Positions 17,479 through 26,477 of a stretch of 64,000 nt of DNA are shown here, piece by piece. A program made the position numbers and the translations under genes. Position 1 is the stretch's first letter. Each line of letters starts with the position of its first letter. The notes beneath the pieces are model-generated. The model did no database searches and was not told where the DNA came from. It saw nothing but the letters and a program-made list of their open reading frames with translations. Source of the DNA: Hoeflea sp. YIM 152468 (GTDB lineage: Bacteria > Pseudomonadota > Alphaproteobacteria > Rhizobiales > Rhizobiaceae). Where the stretch lies: the NCBI RefSeq assembly GCF_029210485.1, contig NZ_JARGET010000026.1:62001-126000 (forward strand). Reading direction: 5' to 3'.

Positions 17479-17821
17479 TGTCATCTCCCAAAGGCACGGC
17501 GGTGGTCTCGGAATGTTTGAAATGCCGGAGTTTGGTGCGGGTGATCTTCAGCCGCGAGGGACAATGCGGGTCCGGACAGGCAATCTCCGCATCGGTGGAC
17601 ATCCAGTCATTCGGATCCGTCGGGCGCTGTTTGGCGGCCAGCAGCGGCAGCACCGAGGCCAGCGAGTAGATCGATATGCCCTGGCCCTCGGGCAGATGCA
17701 GCATTTCACCGCGAAGTTCGAAATAGTCACCCACATTCGCGCCGCACCAGATCTTGGCGCCGTCAGGAGCAACCACCTCCACCTTCAAATCCCACAGTTC
17801 GAATCCGTCTTCGCCGCTCAT
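17465..17821 (-). CDS. TIGR04076-like small Cys-containing protein
   Basis: This 118-residue protein matches the pattern I recall for TIGR04076: a Cys before a GD.FEL turn (WCGANVGDYFEL, Cys26), a PEGQG.S.YSL segment, and a late CPDP..C motif (Cys82, Cys87). A basic stretch, KITRTKLRHFKH, follows. The family has no established activity that I know. Three Cys residues could bind metal. It overlaps the regulator gene as ATGA (17818-17821) and the reductase gene by 14 bases, so it is tightly coupled to both. Confidence 0.65.
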   Translation of the reverse strand: MSGEDGFELWDLKVEVVAPDGAKIWCGANVGDYFELRGEMLHLPEGQGISIYSLASVLPLLAAKQRPTDPNDWMSTDAEIACPDPHCPSRLKITRTKLRHFKHSETTAVPLGDDNADV

Positions 17822-18543
17822 GCGACACCTCCACTTTCCGCATCCCAGAATTCGGCTCCAGCCCTTTCGAGAATGGCGAAGGACTGGCTGATATCGGCTG
17901 ACAATTCCCGCGAAACCCTGGCTTTGTCACCGGCTTCGATTGCGGCCAGAATACCGCGGTGATGCAGGGTTGCTGCCGTATCCGTGAGCGGGCTGTGCAA
18001 CTTGGCGGCAGCGCGAACATAGGGTCCGGCCTGCATCCACAGGCTTTCGACAATCGGCATGAATACCGATGAACCGGCGGCCTCGTAGAGCAGAAAATGG
18101 AAGGCATGGTTGAGGGTGGCGACATCATGGGCCTGCCTGGTTGCCTCATACTCGGCTGTCAGATCTTCAAGTCTGGCGAAATCGGGACCGGTCAGATTGG
18201 CGATCGCACGGGCTGCCAGCTCACCTTCGATCAGCGTCCGGGCCTGGGCAATGTCGCGCGCGCGTTCCAGCGTCAACAACGGAACCCGCACCCGGCGGTT
18301 CGGCATTGCTTCCAGCGCCCGCTCCGAAACCAGCCGTGCCAGAGCCTCGCGCACCGGCATCGAACTGACAGACATTCGCTGCGCCACGTCGCCGGCCAGG
18401 AAAATCTCGCCGGCGTCAAATCTGCCCTGGATCAGCGCATCCCGGAGCTGATGATAGATCCGGTCCTGAACGGTTTCCTTGCCGACCGGCGCGAGCCGGT
18501 CGAGGCCTGGCCCGTCAAACTTTGACGTGGTCTGAATGTTCAT
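17818..18543 (-). CDS. GntR-family (FCD/FadR-type) transcriptional regulator
   Basis: This 241-residue regulator has an N-terminal winged helix-turn-helix (AQRMSVSSMPVREALARL) and a C-terminal all-helical FCD ligand domain with His-bearing helices suited to metal-dependent carboxylate sensing. It heads the minus-strand unit and lies divergent from the LivG-like gene at 18641. A perfect palindrome in the 97-bp gap is a likely operator. It probably controls both arms of the locus in response to the transported compound or a breakdown product. Confidence 0.9.
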   Translation of the reverse strand: MNIQTTSKFDGPGLDRLAPVGKETVQDRIYHQLRDALIQGRFDAGEIFLAGDVAQRMSVSSMPVREALARLVSERALEAMPNRRVRVPLLTLERARDIAQARTLIEGELAARAIANLTGPDFARLEDLTAEYEATRQAHDVATLNHAFHFLLYEAAGSSVFMPIVESLWMQAGPYVRAAAKLHSPLTDTAATLHHRGILAAIEAGDKARVSRELSADISQSFAILERAGAEFWDAESGGVA

Positions 18544-18616
18544 TCCGCCAAGACAACCTTCTCCGTTTGCAGCTTTACTTTAGGCATCAAACATGGTCCT
18601 GTAAATGATAAATGAT

Positions 18617-18628
18617 AGTTGATCAACT
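18617..18628. promoter_or_regulatory. Perfect 12-bp palindrome, candidate GntR operator
   Basis: AGTTGATCAACT is a perfect palindrome in the divergent GntR/LivG gap, 12 bases before the plus-strand start. Size and symmetry fit operators of FadR-type GntR dimers. Nearby repeated AATGAT elements (18604-18616) may be part of the site or of a promoter. Confidence 0.6.
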
Positions 18629-18640
18629 TTGGTTGCTTGA

Positions 18641-19423
18641 ATGACAGGACGCAGTCAGACCCCCATTCTCGAGGCGCGCGGCGTCAGCAAATCCTTTGGT
18701 GGATTCTGTGTGGTCAACGGGATTTCGCTTGATCTGGCCGCAGCCGAAATCCTCGGCGTGATCGGGCCGAACGGTGCCGGAAAATCAACTCTGTTCAACC
18801 TGCTGGCCGGAGCCTTGCCGCTGGATTCAGGCAGCATTCATCTGGCCGGCAGGGATCTGTCGCGCGCCCGTCCTGAAGCCCGCATCCAGTCGGGACTTGG
18901 ACGCACGTTCCAGATCCCCAGACCATTTCCCCGCATGACAGTTCTCGAAAACGTAATGACCGCTGCCCAGAACCAGCATGGCGAGAGCCTGCTCTCCGCC
19001 CTCATCGCGCCGCGCCGGGTGGCGGCACAGGAACGGGCCAATGCCACACGCGCCCGCGACATTCTCGATTTCGTTGCGCTCTCCCATCTGGAGGACCAGC
19101 CCGCGGCTGTGCTTTCGGGCGGCCAAAGGAAACTGCTGGAATTGGCGCGCGTGCTGATGGCCGAACCACGCGTCATCCTGCTCGACGAGCCCGCCGCTGG
19201 CGTCAACCCGGCGCTTCTCGATCTGATCATCGACAGGATCATTGCCGTCAACAAACTGGGAATTGCTGTGCTGCTGATCGAACACAACATGGAAATGATC
19301 GCCCGGCTGTGCCCCCGTGTCATGGTTATGGCCGCAGGCAAGGCACTCGCCGAGGGCACGCCCGCCGATGTCACCAAGCGCGCCGATGTCATTGACGTCT
19401 ATCTCGAAGGCATGCCGGCGTGA
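18641..19423 (+). CDS. Liv-type ABC transporter ATP-binding protein (LivG-like)
   Basis: This 260-residue cytoplasmic ATPase has Walker A at residues 42-50 (GPNGAGKST), the LivG-specific insert after the Q-loop, signature LSGGQRKL, and Walker B with ILLDEPAAGVNP. That is characteristic of the branched-chain amino-acid transporter subfamily. It starts the plus-strand arm and overlaps the next gene as GTGA. It works as a heterodimer with the LivF-like ATPase and is fed by the binding protein at 14723. Confidence 0.92.
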   Translation: MTGRSQTPILEARGVSKSFGGFCVVNGISLDLAAAEILGVIGPNGAGKSTLFNLLAGALPLDSGSIHLAGRDLSRARPEARIQSGLGRTFQIPRPFPRMTVLENVMTAAQNQHGESLLSALIAPRRVAAQERANATRARDILDFVALSHLEDQPAAVLSGGQRKLLELARVLMAEPRVILLDEPAAGVNPALLDLIIDRIIAVNKLGIAVLLIEHNMEMIARLCPRVMVMAAGKALAEGTPADVTKRADVIDVYLEGMPA

Positions 19424-20151
19424 CGGCGCTCTCGCTTGCAGATCTTCAGGCCGGCTACGACCCCGACCTGCCCATCGTCAAGGGCGTCAGCTTCACCGTC
19501 AAGAAGGGCGAAGCTGTCTGCATTCTCGGTCCCAATGGCGCCGGCAAATCGACGATGATAAAGGCCGTTGCCGGCCTGGTTCGCTCATTTGGCGGCCAGG
19601 TCCACCTGGGCGGGCGTGATGTCACCGGTCTTGCCTCCCATGTTCTGGTGCGCAACGGCATGGGCTTCGTGCCGCAGACCGAGAATATTTTCACCCGCCT
19701 CAGCATCACCGAAAACCTGCAGATTGCCGCGCAATTGCTTCCCCGGCAGGACCGTGCCGGCCGGATCGAGGCGATGCTCGACATGTTCCCCGATCTCGGA
19801 TCCCGTCCCCGCGAGCTGGCCGGAGCGCTCTCCGGCGGTCAACGCCAGATGCTGGCCGCCGCCCGGGCATTGCTCACCGAGCCACAGGTGCTGATGCTTG
19901 ACGAGCCATCCGCCGGCCTGTCCCCCAAACTGGTGGCTCAGGTGTTCGACACCTTGCGCCGCATTTCTCAAACCGGTGTGACTCTGATTCTGGTCGAACA
20001 GAATGTCCGCGCGGCGCTGGCGCTCACCGATCGCGCTCTGGTGCTGGTGGATGGCAAGCTGGCTCATGACGGTCCGACGGACGCGTTGCACGACGGAAAG
20101 TTTTTGGGTGAGCTTTTCCTTGGCAACCGCGCGGACGAGGCCATCCGATGA
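19420..20151 (+). CDS. Liv-type ABC transporter ATP-binding protein (LivF-like)
   Basis: This 243-residue second ATPase of the Liv-type system starts at GTG 19420, overlapping the LivG-like stop. Walker A is at residues 37-45 (GPNGAGKST), the signature is LSGGQRQM, and Walker B reads VLMLDEPSAGLSP. It lacks the LivG insert, which identifies it as the LivF member. The four-base overlaps at both ends indicate coupled translation with its partners. Confidence 0.92.
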   Translation: MTALSLADLQAGYDPDLPIVKGVSFTVKKGEAVCILGPNGAGKSTMIKAVAGLVRSFGGQVHLGGRDVTGLASHVLVRNGMGFVPQTENIFTRLSITENLQIAAQLLPRQDRAGRIEAMLDMFPDLGSRPRELAGALSGGQRQMLAAARALLTEPQVLMLDEPSAGLSPKLVAQVFDTLRRISQTGVTLILVEQNVRAALALTDRALVLVDGKLAHDGPTDALHDGKFLGELFLGNRADEAIR

Positions 20152-21062
20152 ACCCTCAAGCCATCATCGATGGACTGATTTCCGGCTCGACCATTGGTCT
20201 CGGCGCAATCGGTCTGACACTGACTTACTCCATCCTGCGCTTCGCCAATTTCACCCATGGTGATTTTCTCGCCTGGGGCGCCTATCTCACCCTCACCGTG
20301 GCAGGTGTTCTGGGCGGCCTCGCCGCTGGTCTCGGCGCACCGGTCTATCCCTTCAGCTTCGGCTGGGGGTTGCCGCTGGCGATGTTTGGCGGTGTTGTGT
20401 TGACTGTAGCGCTGACGCTGGGGCTCGATCGCATTCTGTTCGGACGCCTGCGCGCCCGAGGCGCAGACGCGATCATTGTCGTCATGGCCAGTTTTGGCGC
20501 ATCGATGGCGCTGCGTTCGCTGCTCGAGTTCATCTTCACCGCCAAGCCTGCCTATTTCACCAAGGCTCTGCAAATCGCCAAGCCGCTGGGGCTTGGCATG
20601 CGCGCGACACCGGACCAGCTTCTGATGATCGGGCTGACGGCTCTGCTCGTCCTTGCGCTGCATCTCCTCGTCACCCGCAGCGCCACCGGCCGCGCCATGC
20701 GGGCGGTGTCTGAGAACCCCGGTCTGGCCGGTGTGTATGGCGTGGATGTCGACAAGGTCATCCGGGTCACCTGGATCATCGGCGCCAGCATGGCCTGCAT
20801 TGCCGGCGTCATGGCCGGTCTGCTCGTGCAGATCAGGCCGTATATGGGGTTCGATCTGCTGCTGCCGCTGTTTTCCGCCGCCATTCTCGGCGGCATCGGC
20901 TCTATTCCCGGCGCCATGCTCGGCGGCCTGATCATCGGCCTTGCCGAAGCCTTCGCGGTCCAGATTGTCGGTGCCGAGTGGCGTGCTGCCATCTCGTTCA
21001 TCATTCTTGTGCTCGTGCTGATGTTGCGGCCGCAGGGCCTGTTCGGCCAGAGGGAGGCGTAG
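20148..21062 (+). CDS. Liv-type ABC transporter permease (LivH-like)
   Basis: This 304-residue inner-membrane permease begins with ILRFANFTHGDFLAWGAY, the conserved LivH start region. It carries a coupling segment with RAMRAVSENPGLAGVYGVD typical of the family. About eight hydrophobic helices are visible. The ATG overlaps the LivF-like stop, and the stop abuts the LivM-like start. It forms the channel with that partner. Confidence 0.92.
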   Translation: MNPQAIIDGLISGSTIGLGAIGLTLTYSILRFANFTHGDFLAWGAYLTLTVAGVLGGLAAGLGAPVYPFSFGWGLPLAMFGGVVLTVALTLGLDRILFGRLRARGADAIIVVMASFGASMALRSLLEFIFTAKPAYFTKALQIAKPLGLGMRATPDQLLMIGLTALLVLALHLLVTRSATGRAMRAVSENPGLAGVYGVDVDKVIRVTWIIGASMACIAGVMAGLLVQIRPYMGFDLLLPLFSAAILGGIGSIPGAMLGGLIIGLAEAFAVQIVGAEWRAAISFIILVLVLMLRPQGLFGQREA

Positions 21063-22022
21063 ATGGAACTGCTCGCCTACGCCGCCTTCTTCCTCACCAT
21101 CGCCCTGACCTATGCGATCATTTCCCTGGGTCTGAATGTGCAATGGGGACAGACCGGTCTGTTCAATGTCGGCATCGCCGGTTTTGTCGGATTGGGTGCC
21201 TATGTCTCCGCGGCGCTGACCACACCGGACGCCGCCGAACGCATTGGCGGCTTCGACCTGCCGATTGCCCTGGGCTGGCTCGCCGCCATGGCCGCAGGCG
21301 GTATGCTGGCACTGGCGGTCGGCTTGCTGACCCTGCGAATGCGCTCCGACTATCTGGCGATCACCACATTCGGCATTGCCGTTGCCCTTCAACTTGTCTT
21401 CCAGAACACCGAAAGCCTTACCGGCGGCGCCTTCGGCATGGCTTTCATACCGCGCCCGTTTGCGGCCCTGCAGGGTCAGGCCTTTGCCTTCAACGCCCTC
21501 AACCTGGCACTGACCGCGGCCGTCGTCCTGGTACTCTATCTGCTGCTCGAACACCTGCTGCGCAGCCCATGGGGCCGGGCGTTGCGCGCGGTGCGTGAGG
21601 ATGAAACCGCGGCTCAGGCGCTTGGCAAGAACCCGATCCTGCTGCGCATCCAGGCCTTTGCGCTCGGTGGCGCCATCATGGCTTTGGCAGGCGGGGTGCA
21701 GGCGCATTTCATCGGCTTCATTGCGCCGGGCAATTACCTGCCGATGATGACTTTCCAGGTCTGGGCCATGCTGATTGTTGGCGGCTCCGGCAACAACAGG
21801 GGCGCCATCCTCGGCGCGGTGCTGGTGTGGGCCATCTGGGCACTTTCGGGCGCCCTGATCTCGGAGGTTTTCCCGGCGGATCAGCAGGCGCGTGCCGCCT
21901 CACTTCAGATTGTCGTCATCGGCGTCATGCTCTGCGCCATTCTGCTCTGGCGACCGCAGGGAATTCTGCCCGAGGTGCGCTCCGTGTCGCGTCATCTCGG
22001 ACACCGCAACAAGGACAAGTGA
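21063..22022 (+). CDS. Liv-type ABC transporter permease (LivM-like)
   Basis: This 319-residue inner-membrane permease carries the LivM hallmarks: SLGLNVQWGQTGLFNVGIAG near the N-terminus and RALRAVREDETAAQALGKNP as the coupling loop. It starts immediately after the LivH-like stop and ends three bases before the reductase-RidA fusion gene, so that enzyme is part of the transporter operon. Confidence 0.92.
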   Translation: MELLAYAAFFLTIALTYAIISLGLNVQWGQTGLFNVGIAGFVGLGAYVSAALTTPDAAERIGGFDLPIALGWLAAMAAGGMLALAVGLLTLRMRSDYLAITTFGIAVALQLVFQNTESLTGGAFGMAFIPRPFAALQGQAFAFNALNLALTAAVVLVLYLLLEHLLRSPWGRALRAVREDETAAQALGKNPILLRIQAFALGGAIMALAGGVQAHFIGFIAPGNYLPMMTFQVWAMLIVGGSGNNRGAILGAVLVWAIWALSGALISEVFPADQQARAASLQIVVIGVMLCAILLWRPQGILPEVRSVSRHLGHRNKDK

Positions 22023-22025
22023 TTT

Positions 22026-23492
22026 ATGAAACCTGACCGCATCGATCTCGCTCCGGACCTCTCCATCAGTCGCATTCTCACCGGTCTCTGGCAGGTTGCC
22101 GACCAGGAGAAGGACGGAGTTACGCTTGATCCAGTCACCGGAGCCAAAGCGTTGGCGGACTACGCCAATGAAGGTTTCGACACCTTCGATATGGCCGACC
22201 ACTACGGCAGTGCCGAGCTGATCACCGGCGAATTGCTGCGCAGCTGGCAAGGCGAGGTCCGTCCGAAAGCCTTCACCAAATGGTGCCCCGAGCCCGGACC
22301 AATGACCGCCGGGATTGTCCGCGCCGGTGTTGAAGAACGGCTCGACCGGCTTGGTGTCGAGCGTATCGACCTGCTCCAGTTCCATTGGTGGACCTTTGAA
22401 CATCCGGCCTGGCTCGACGCCCTGCACGAACTCAAGCTTCTCAAACAGGAAGGCCTGATCGGGCAAATCGGTGTCACCAATTTCGATGCCGCCCATCTCA
22501 ATCTTGCGCTGGCCGAAGGCATTCCGCTTGTCTCCAATCAGGTTTCCTTCTCGCTGATCGACCGCCGCGCGGCAGGTCACCTCGCCGAAACCTGTGCCAA
22601 ACATGGCGTTCGGCTCCTGGCCTACGGGACTTTATGCGGCGGCTTCTTGTCCGAACGCTGGCTTGGCAAGCCCGAACCCGAAGCCGTGAACGACTGGAGC
22701 GGATCCAAATACCTCAGGTTCATCCATACTGCCGGCGGCTGGCAAGGCTATCAGGGCATCCTCAAGGCCGCGGCCTCCATTGCCAAAAAGCATGGCGTCT
22801 CGATTTCCAATGTGGCCACGCGCTGGGTGCTCGAACACGCCCATGTCGCCGGCGTCATTGTCGGGGCACGGCTCGGTGAAAACCAGCACCGCGCTGACAA
22901 TTTGCGCCTGTTCCGGTTTCAACTCGATGCGGACGATCATGCCTTGCTGGATCAGGCCTTCGTTGCGACCCGCATGATCCCGGGCGATTGCGGCGATGAG
23001 TACCGTCAGCCGCCATTCCTCACCGCATCGGGCGATCTGAGCCATCACCTGGCGGAAATGCCGAACGCCATGCAAGCGGTCCCCGATCCTGAAAACCCGG
23101 ACCGGGCGCGGGTCTTCTCCGGATCGCTGTGGGAGCCGATCGCCGGCTATTGCCGCGCAATCCGTGACGGCGACCGCATCGCGGTTTCCGGCACCACCGC
23201 CACCCATGGGGTCGATCACACTGTGGCGATCGACGATGCAGGCGCGCAGACGACCTATATTCTCGATAAAATCGCGGCATCTGTACGGGCGCTTGGAGGC
23301 GATCCGAAAGACATCCTGCGCACCCGCATGTATCTGCGCGGCAATGAGGATGTCGAACCGGCAGCACGCGCCCACGGACTGCGCTTTGGCACCAGTCCGC
23401 CGGCCAACACCACATTTCTGGTTGGCAACCTGATTGGCGATTTTCGCGTTGAAATCGAGGCCGAGGCCATCGTCAGCAAACACCGCAAATAG
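22026..23492 (+). CDS. Aldo/keto reductase fused to a RidA-type domain
   Basis: This 488-residue two-domain protein has an N-terminal aldo/keto reductase (about residues 10-325) with Asp55, Tyr60 (DMADHYG), Lys85 (FTKWCP) and the barrel motif LLQFHWW. A linker follows. From about residue 365 there is a RidA/YjgF domain with IAVSGTTATHG, ILRTRMYLRG and the terminal VEIEAEAIV. RidA proteins hydrolyse reactive enamines/imines. The fusion suggests the reductase step makes or meets an unstable imine that is cleared in place. I do not know a described enzyme with this architecture. It is the last gene of the plus arm. Confidence 0.85.
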   Translation: MKPDRIDLAPDLSISRILTGLWQVADQEKDGVTLDPVTGAKALADYANEGFDTFDMADHYGSAELITGELLRSWQGEVRPKAFTKWCPEPGPMTAGIVRAGVEERLDRLGVERIDLLQFHWWTFEHPAWLDALHELKLLKQEGLIGQIGVTNFDAAHLNLALAEGIPLVSNQVSFSLIDRRAAGHLAETCAKHGVRLLAYGTLCGGFLSERWLGKPEPEAVNDWSGSKYLRFIHTAGGWQGYQGILKAAASIAKKHGVSISNVATRWVLEHAHVAGVIVGARLGENQHRADNLRLFRFQLDADDHALLDQAFVATRMIPGDCGDEYRQPPFLTASGDLSHHLAEMPNAMQAVPDPENPDRARVFSGSLWEPIAGYCRAIRDGDRIAVSGTTATHGVDHTVAIDDAGAQTTYILDKIAASVRALGGDPKDILRTRMYLRGNEDVEPAARAHGLRFGTSPPANTTFLVGNLIGDFRVEIEAEAIVSKHRK

Positions 23493-23507
23493 ACCTGCTG
23501 GATGAGC

Positions 23508-24812
23508 TCAGATCCCGAGCCTGTCGCGTAGCCGGTAGGCCGCAACCGAAGGCGCAAGAAACCACGGGTTTCCGGTGTAGAACGGCCGCGTCTGGAACGG
23601 GATTTCGCTGAACGCGCCCAGATCTGGATCAACGCCCGCTGCCGCGCGACCGATTTTCGACCCGAGATATCCCGCCATGCCCACGCCTGACCCGCAATAG
23701 CCCATGGCGTAATAGAGCCCCTTGTCCTCGCCGCAATGCATCAGCGTGTCGAAGCTAAAGGCCACGATCCCGGCCCAGGAATGGCTGATCCGGGTTTGCC
23801 TCAGGTCCGGAAACAGCCGGACCAGTTCGGCCAGCAGTTTCGGCCCGCTCTTGCGCGGATCCGTCTCCTGCAGCGACACCCGGCCACCGAACAGAATGCG
23901 CTTCCGGTCCGGTGAAGGCCGGTAGTAATACACCAGCTTTCTTGTGTCGGAGAGAATGCGACTGGTCGGAAACAACCGGTCCATGGTCTCCCCCGGGATT
24001 TCCTCGGTGGCAATCACGTAGGACCCGATCGGGATCACCCGCCGCTGCTGCCATGGGGTCAGCGGCCCGGTATATCCATTGGTGGCGACAATCACCTTGT
24101 TGGCACGAATCCGGCCCTTGTCAGTGGACACATCAAATCCGTTCGGCCCGCGCTGCAAATCGTTGACCCGGCATTGGCTGATGATCCGCGCGCCAGCGGA
24201 TCGCGTCACCGCCAGCAATCCGGCGTGATATTTTCCCGGATCAATGCTCGAATGCCGAGGAAAGACAATGCCGCCATAATAGGCATCGGTGCCCAGCTCG
24301 CTGTGCTGCTGATCGCGGGGCACCATGAACGCCCCGGTCTCAAAACCCGGATGACGACCCTCACACTCACGCAGCAGCTTGCCATATTGACCCGCTGTAT
24401 GGGCACCGTGGAACCGGCCGACAACCGAGAAATCGCAATCGATGTTTTCGTCGCTGACAAACTTGGCCACATGATCGAGCGAGGCCTGTCCTTCTTTCAG
24501 GATGGCGATCGCACGCGCTTCTCCATACCGCCGCTTGAGTAACGAAAAGGACGGCTTGACGCTGGTCGAAATCTGTCCGCCGTTGCGTGTCGAGCAACCA
24601 AAGCCTGCGGCCTCGGCATCCACCACCACCGTATCGAGCCCCGCCCGCGCGGTCTGCAGCGCCGCATGCAGTCCGGTGTAGCCCGACCCGATGATCACCA
24701 CATCCGCGGCAGCAGGCAATTTCATCAGATCATCAGGCTGGCGCGGGGTTGCATCCCACCAGTAAGGCTGCGGCTTGAAGTCGGCGCTGAAACAATCGCT
24801 CGGTGCTGCCAT
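23508..24812 (-). CDS. FAD-dependent amine/amino acid oxidase (OrdL/PuuB-like)
   Basis: This 434-residue flavoprotein belongs to the DAO superfamily. The FAD-binding Rossmann motif [12 protein letters not shown] lies near residues 40-51 and the second conserved segment [10 protein letters not shown] near 73-82. The N-terminal PYWWDATPR stretch and C-terminal [14 protein letters not shown] match gamma-glutamylputrescine oxidase/OrdL-like proteins. It would oxidise a primary or secondary amine to an imine or aldehyde with release of hydrogen peroxide or electron transfer. It is the last gene of a six-gene transporter operon, one base after the GMC gene. Confidence 0.88.
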   Translation of the reverse strand: MAAPSDCFSADFKPQPYWWDATPRQPDDLMKLPAAADVVIIGSGYTGLHAALQTARAGLDTVVVDAEAAGFGCSTRNGGQISTSVKPSFSLLKRRYGEARAIAILKEGQASLDHVAKFVSDENIDCDFSVVGRFHGAHTAGQYGKLLRECEGRHPGFETGAFMVPRDQQHSELGTDAYYGGIVFPRHSSIDPGKYHAGLLAVTRSAGARIISQCRVNDLQRGPNGFDVSTDKGRIRANKVIVATNGYTGPLTPWQQRRVIPIGSYVIATEEIPGETMDRLFPTSRILSDTRKLVYYYRPSPDRKRILFGGRVSLQETDPRKSGPKLLAELVRLFPDLRQTRISHSWAGIVAFSFDTLMHCGEDKGLYYAMGYCGSGVGMAGYLGSKIGRAAAGVDPDLGAFSEIPFQTRPFYTGNPWFLAPSVAAYRLRDRLGI

Positions 24813-24813
24813 G

Positions 24814-26436
24814 TTATCGTCCTGCGTGGTCGGAGAGGATCATGTCTGCCCCCTTTTCCGCCACCATGATTGTCGGAGCATTGGTGTTTCCCGAAGTCAC
24901 GGTCGGGAACACGGAGGCGTCGATCACCCGGAGACTTTCCAGGCCATGCACCTGCAACCGTGGATTGACGACGCTGTCGGTTCCGCTCTCGCCCATGCGG
25001 CAGGTACTGACCGGATGAAACACGGTGCCCGCGCGGGCGCGAATGTCGGCGATCATTTCCTCGTCGGTTTCCACCTGCCGCCCGGGACGGATCTCTTCTT
25101 CGAGAATCTCTGCAAATGCCGGAGCCTGAGCCAGTTTGCGCATGAACCGGGCGCCTTCCAGTTGCTCGGCGACATCATGATTGGTCGACAGGTAATTCGG
25201 ATGGATCGCAGGCGCGTCAAACGGATCAGACGATCTGAGTTCGAGATGTCCCCGGCTTGTCGGTCGCGTCGGCTGGGTTCCCAGGATCACACCCGAAAAC
25301 GGATCCGGGCTCATCAGCGGCCGCTTGCCGGGTGGCGCCTTGGTATAGCTGACCGGCGAGAAATAGAGCTGCATGTTGGGTCGCTCGAGCTCCGGCCGGG
25401 TCTTGATGAAGCCACCGGCCTGGTTGACGCCGAGGGACAGCGGCCCCCTGCGTCGCAAGACATAGTTGATGCCGTGCCGCAGCTTGCCAATCAACGGACG
25501 CAGGTCATCATTGAGCGTACGCACCTTGGCTCTGTAGGTGTGGTCGATGCAAAGATGGTCCTGCAAATGACGGCCCACATTGGGGTGTTGCCGCACCATT
25601 TCGATGCCCTGCCGCTTCAACACATCGGCCGGACCGACACCTGACAGCATCAAAAGCTGCGGCGAGTTCACAGCGCCGCCTGAAACGATCACTTCACGGC
25701 CAGCCAGGACCTGCTCGACCTTGCCGTTCCGGACATATTCGACACCGGTGGCGCGCAGGCCGTCAAACAAGATCCGTGTCGCATGCGCCCGTGAAATCAC
25801 GGTCAGGTTGGATCGCCTGCGCGCCGGCTGCAAATAGGCCCGGGCCGCCGACATGCGGAAGCCGCCCTTGGCGGTATTTTGATACAGCCCGACGCCCTCA
25901 TTGGTGGAGGCATTGAAATCCGGGTTGTAGGGGAGCCCGCATTCCTCACCGGCTCGAATAAAGTTCTGGCAAGTCGGGTGTAGATCGCGCTCCATGGTCG
26001 ATACATAGAGCGGCCCGTCACCCCCGCGCCACTCGCTCCCGCCCTGGTCGCTGGTCTCGCTCTTCTTGAAAAAGGGCAGAACCTCATTCCAGCTCCACCC
26101 CGGATTGCCCATCGCCGCCCAGTCGTCGAAATCACCGGAATGCCCGCGAATATAGACCATCGCATTGATAGAGGACGAGCCGCCAATGACCTTGCCGCGG
26201 GGCCAGTAACTGACGCGATTGCCGGTGCCGGAGTCCGGTTCGGACATGTACATCCAGTTGATGCGCTTGTCGTAAAACGCCATTCCATAGCCAATCGGCA
26301 TCCAGATCTTGAAGTTCCGGTCATGCCCGCCTGCTTCAAGCAGCAGCACCGAATATCTGCCGTTCTCGGTCAGCCTGTTTGCCAGAACGCAGCCGGCAGA
26401 CCCTGCGCCGACAATCACAAAATCATAGGTTTGCAC
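24814..26436 (-). CDS. GMC-family FAD dehydrogenase (choline dehydrogenase-like)
   Basis: This 540-residue flavoprotein has the dinucleotide motif GAGSAG at residues 10-15, the GMC signature [15 protein letters not shown], the conserved His segment [10 protein letters not shown], and the C-terminal [19 protein letters not shown] seen in choline dehydrogenases. It oxidises an alcohol to an aldehyde. Length and motifs fit BetA-like alcohol dehydrogenases, but many act on other alcohols, so choline is not assured. Location behind a polyamine-type transporter suggests an amino-alcohol substrate. Confidence 0.88.
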   Translation of the reverse strand: MQTYDFVIVGAGSAGCVLANRLTENGRYSVLLLEAGGHDRNFKIWMPIGYGMAFYDKRINWMYMSEPDSGTGNRVSYWPRGKVIGGSSSINAMVYIRGHSGDFDDWAAMGNPGWSWNEVLPFFKKSETSDQGGSEWRGGDGPLYVSTMERDLHPTCQNFIRAGEECGLPYNPDFNASTNEGVGLYQNTAKGGFRMSAARAYLQPARRRSNLTVISRAHATRILFDGLRATGVEYVRNGKVEQVLAGREVIVSGGAVNSPQLLMLSGVGPADVLKRQGIEMVRQHPNVGRHLQDHLCIDHTYRAKVRTLNDDLRPLIGKLRHGINYVLRRRGPLSLGVNQAGGFIKTRPELERPNMQLYFSPVSYTKAPPGKRPLMSPDPFSGVILGTQPTRPTSRGHLELRSSDPFDAPAIHPNYLSTNHDVAEQLEGARFMRKLAQAPAFAEILEEEIRPGRQVETDEEMIADIRARAGTVFHPVSTCRMGESGTDSVVNPRLQVHGLESLRVIDASVFPTVTSGNTNAPTIMVAEKGADMILSDHAGR

Positions 26437-26477
26437 GTGATGCGCCAGTCTTTGGTTCGGGTGTTTTGGTTTGCGGT

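Noticed and set aside
16171-17520. A 449-codon open frame on the plus strand
   Set aside because: It is antisense to the NTF2-like, reductase and TIGR04076-like genes. Its Arg/His-rich composition has no recognisable fold.
20064-21707. A 547-codon open frame on the minus strand
   Set aside because: It lies opposite the LivH and LivM genes, has low-complexity Gln/Gly/Asp/His-rich composition typical of antisense frames in GC-rich DNA, and shows no domain.
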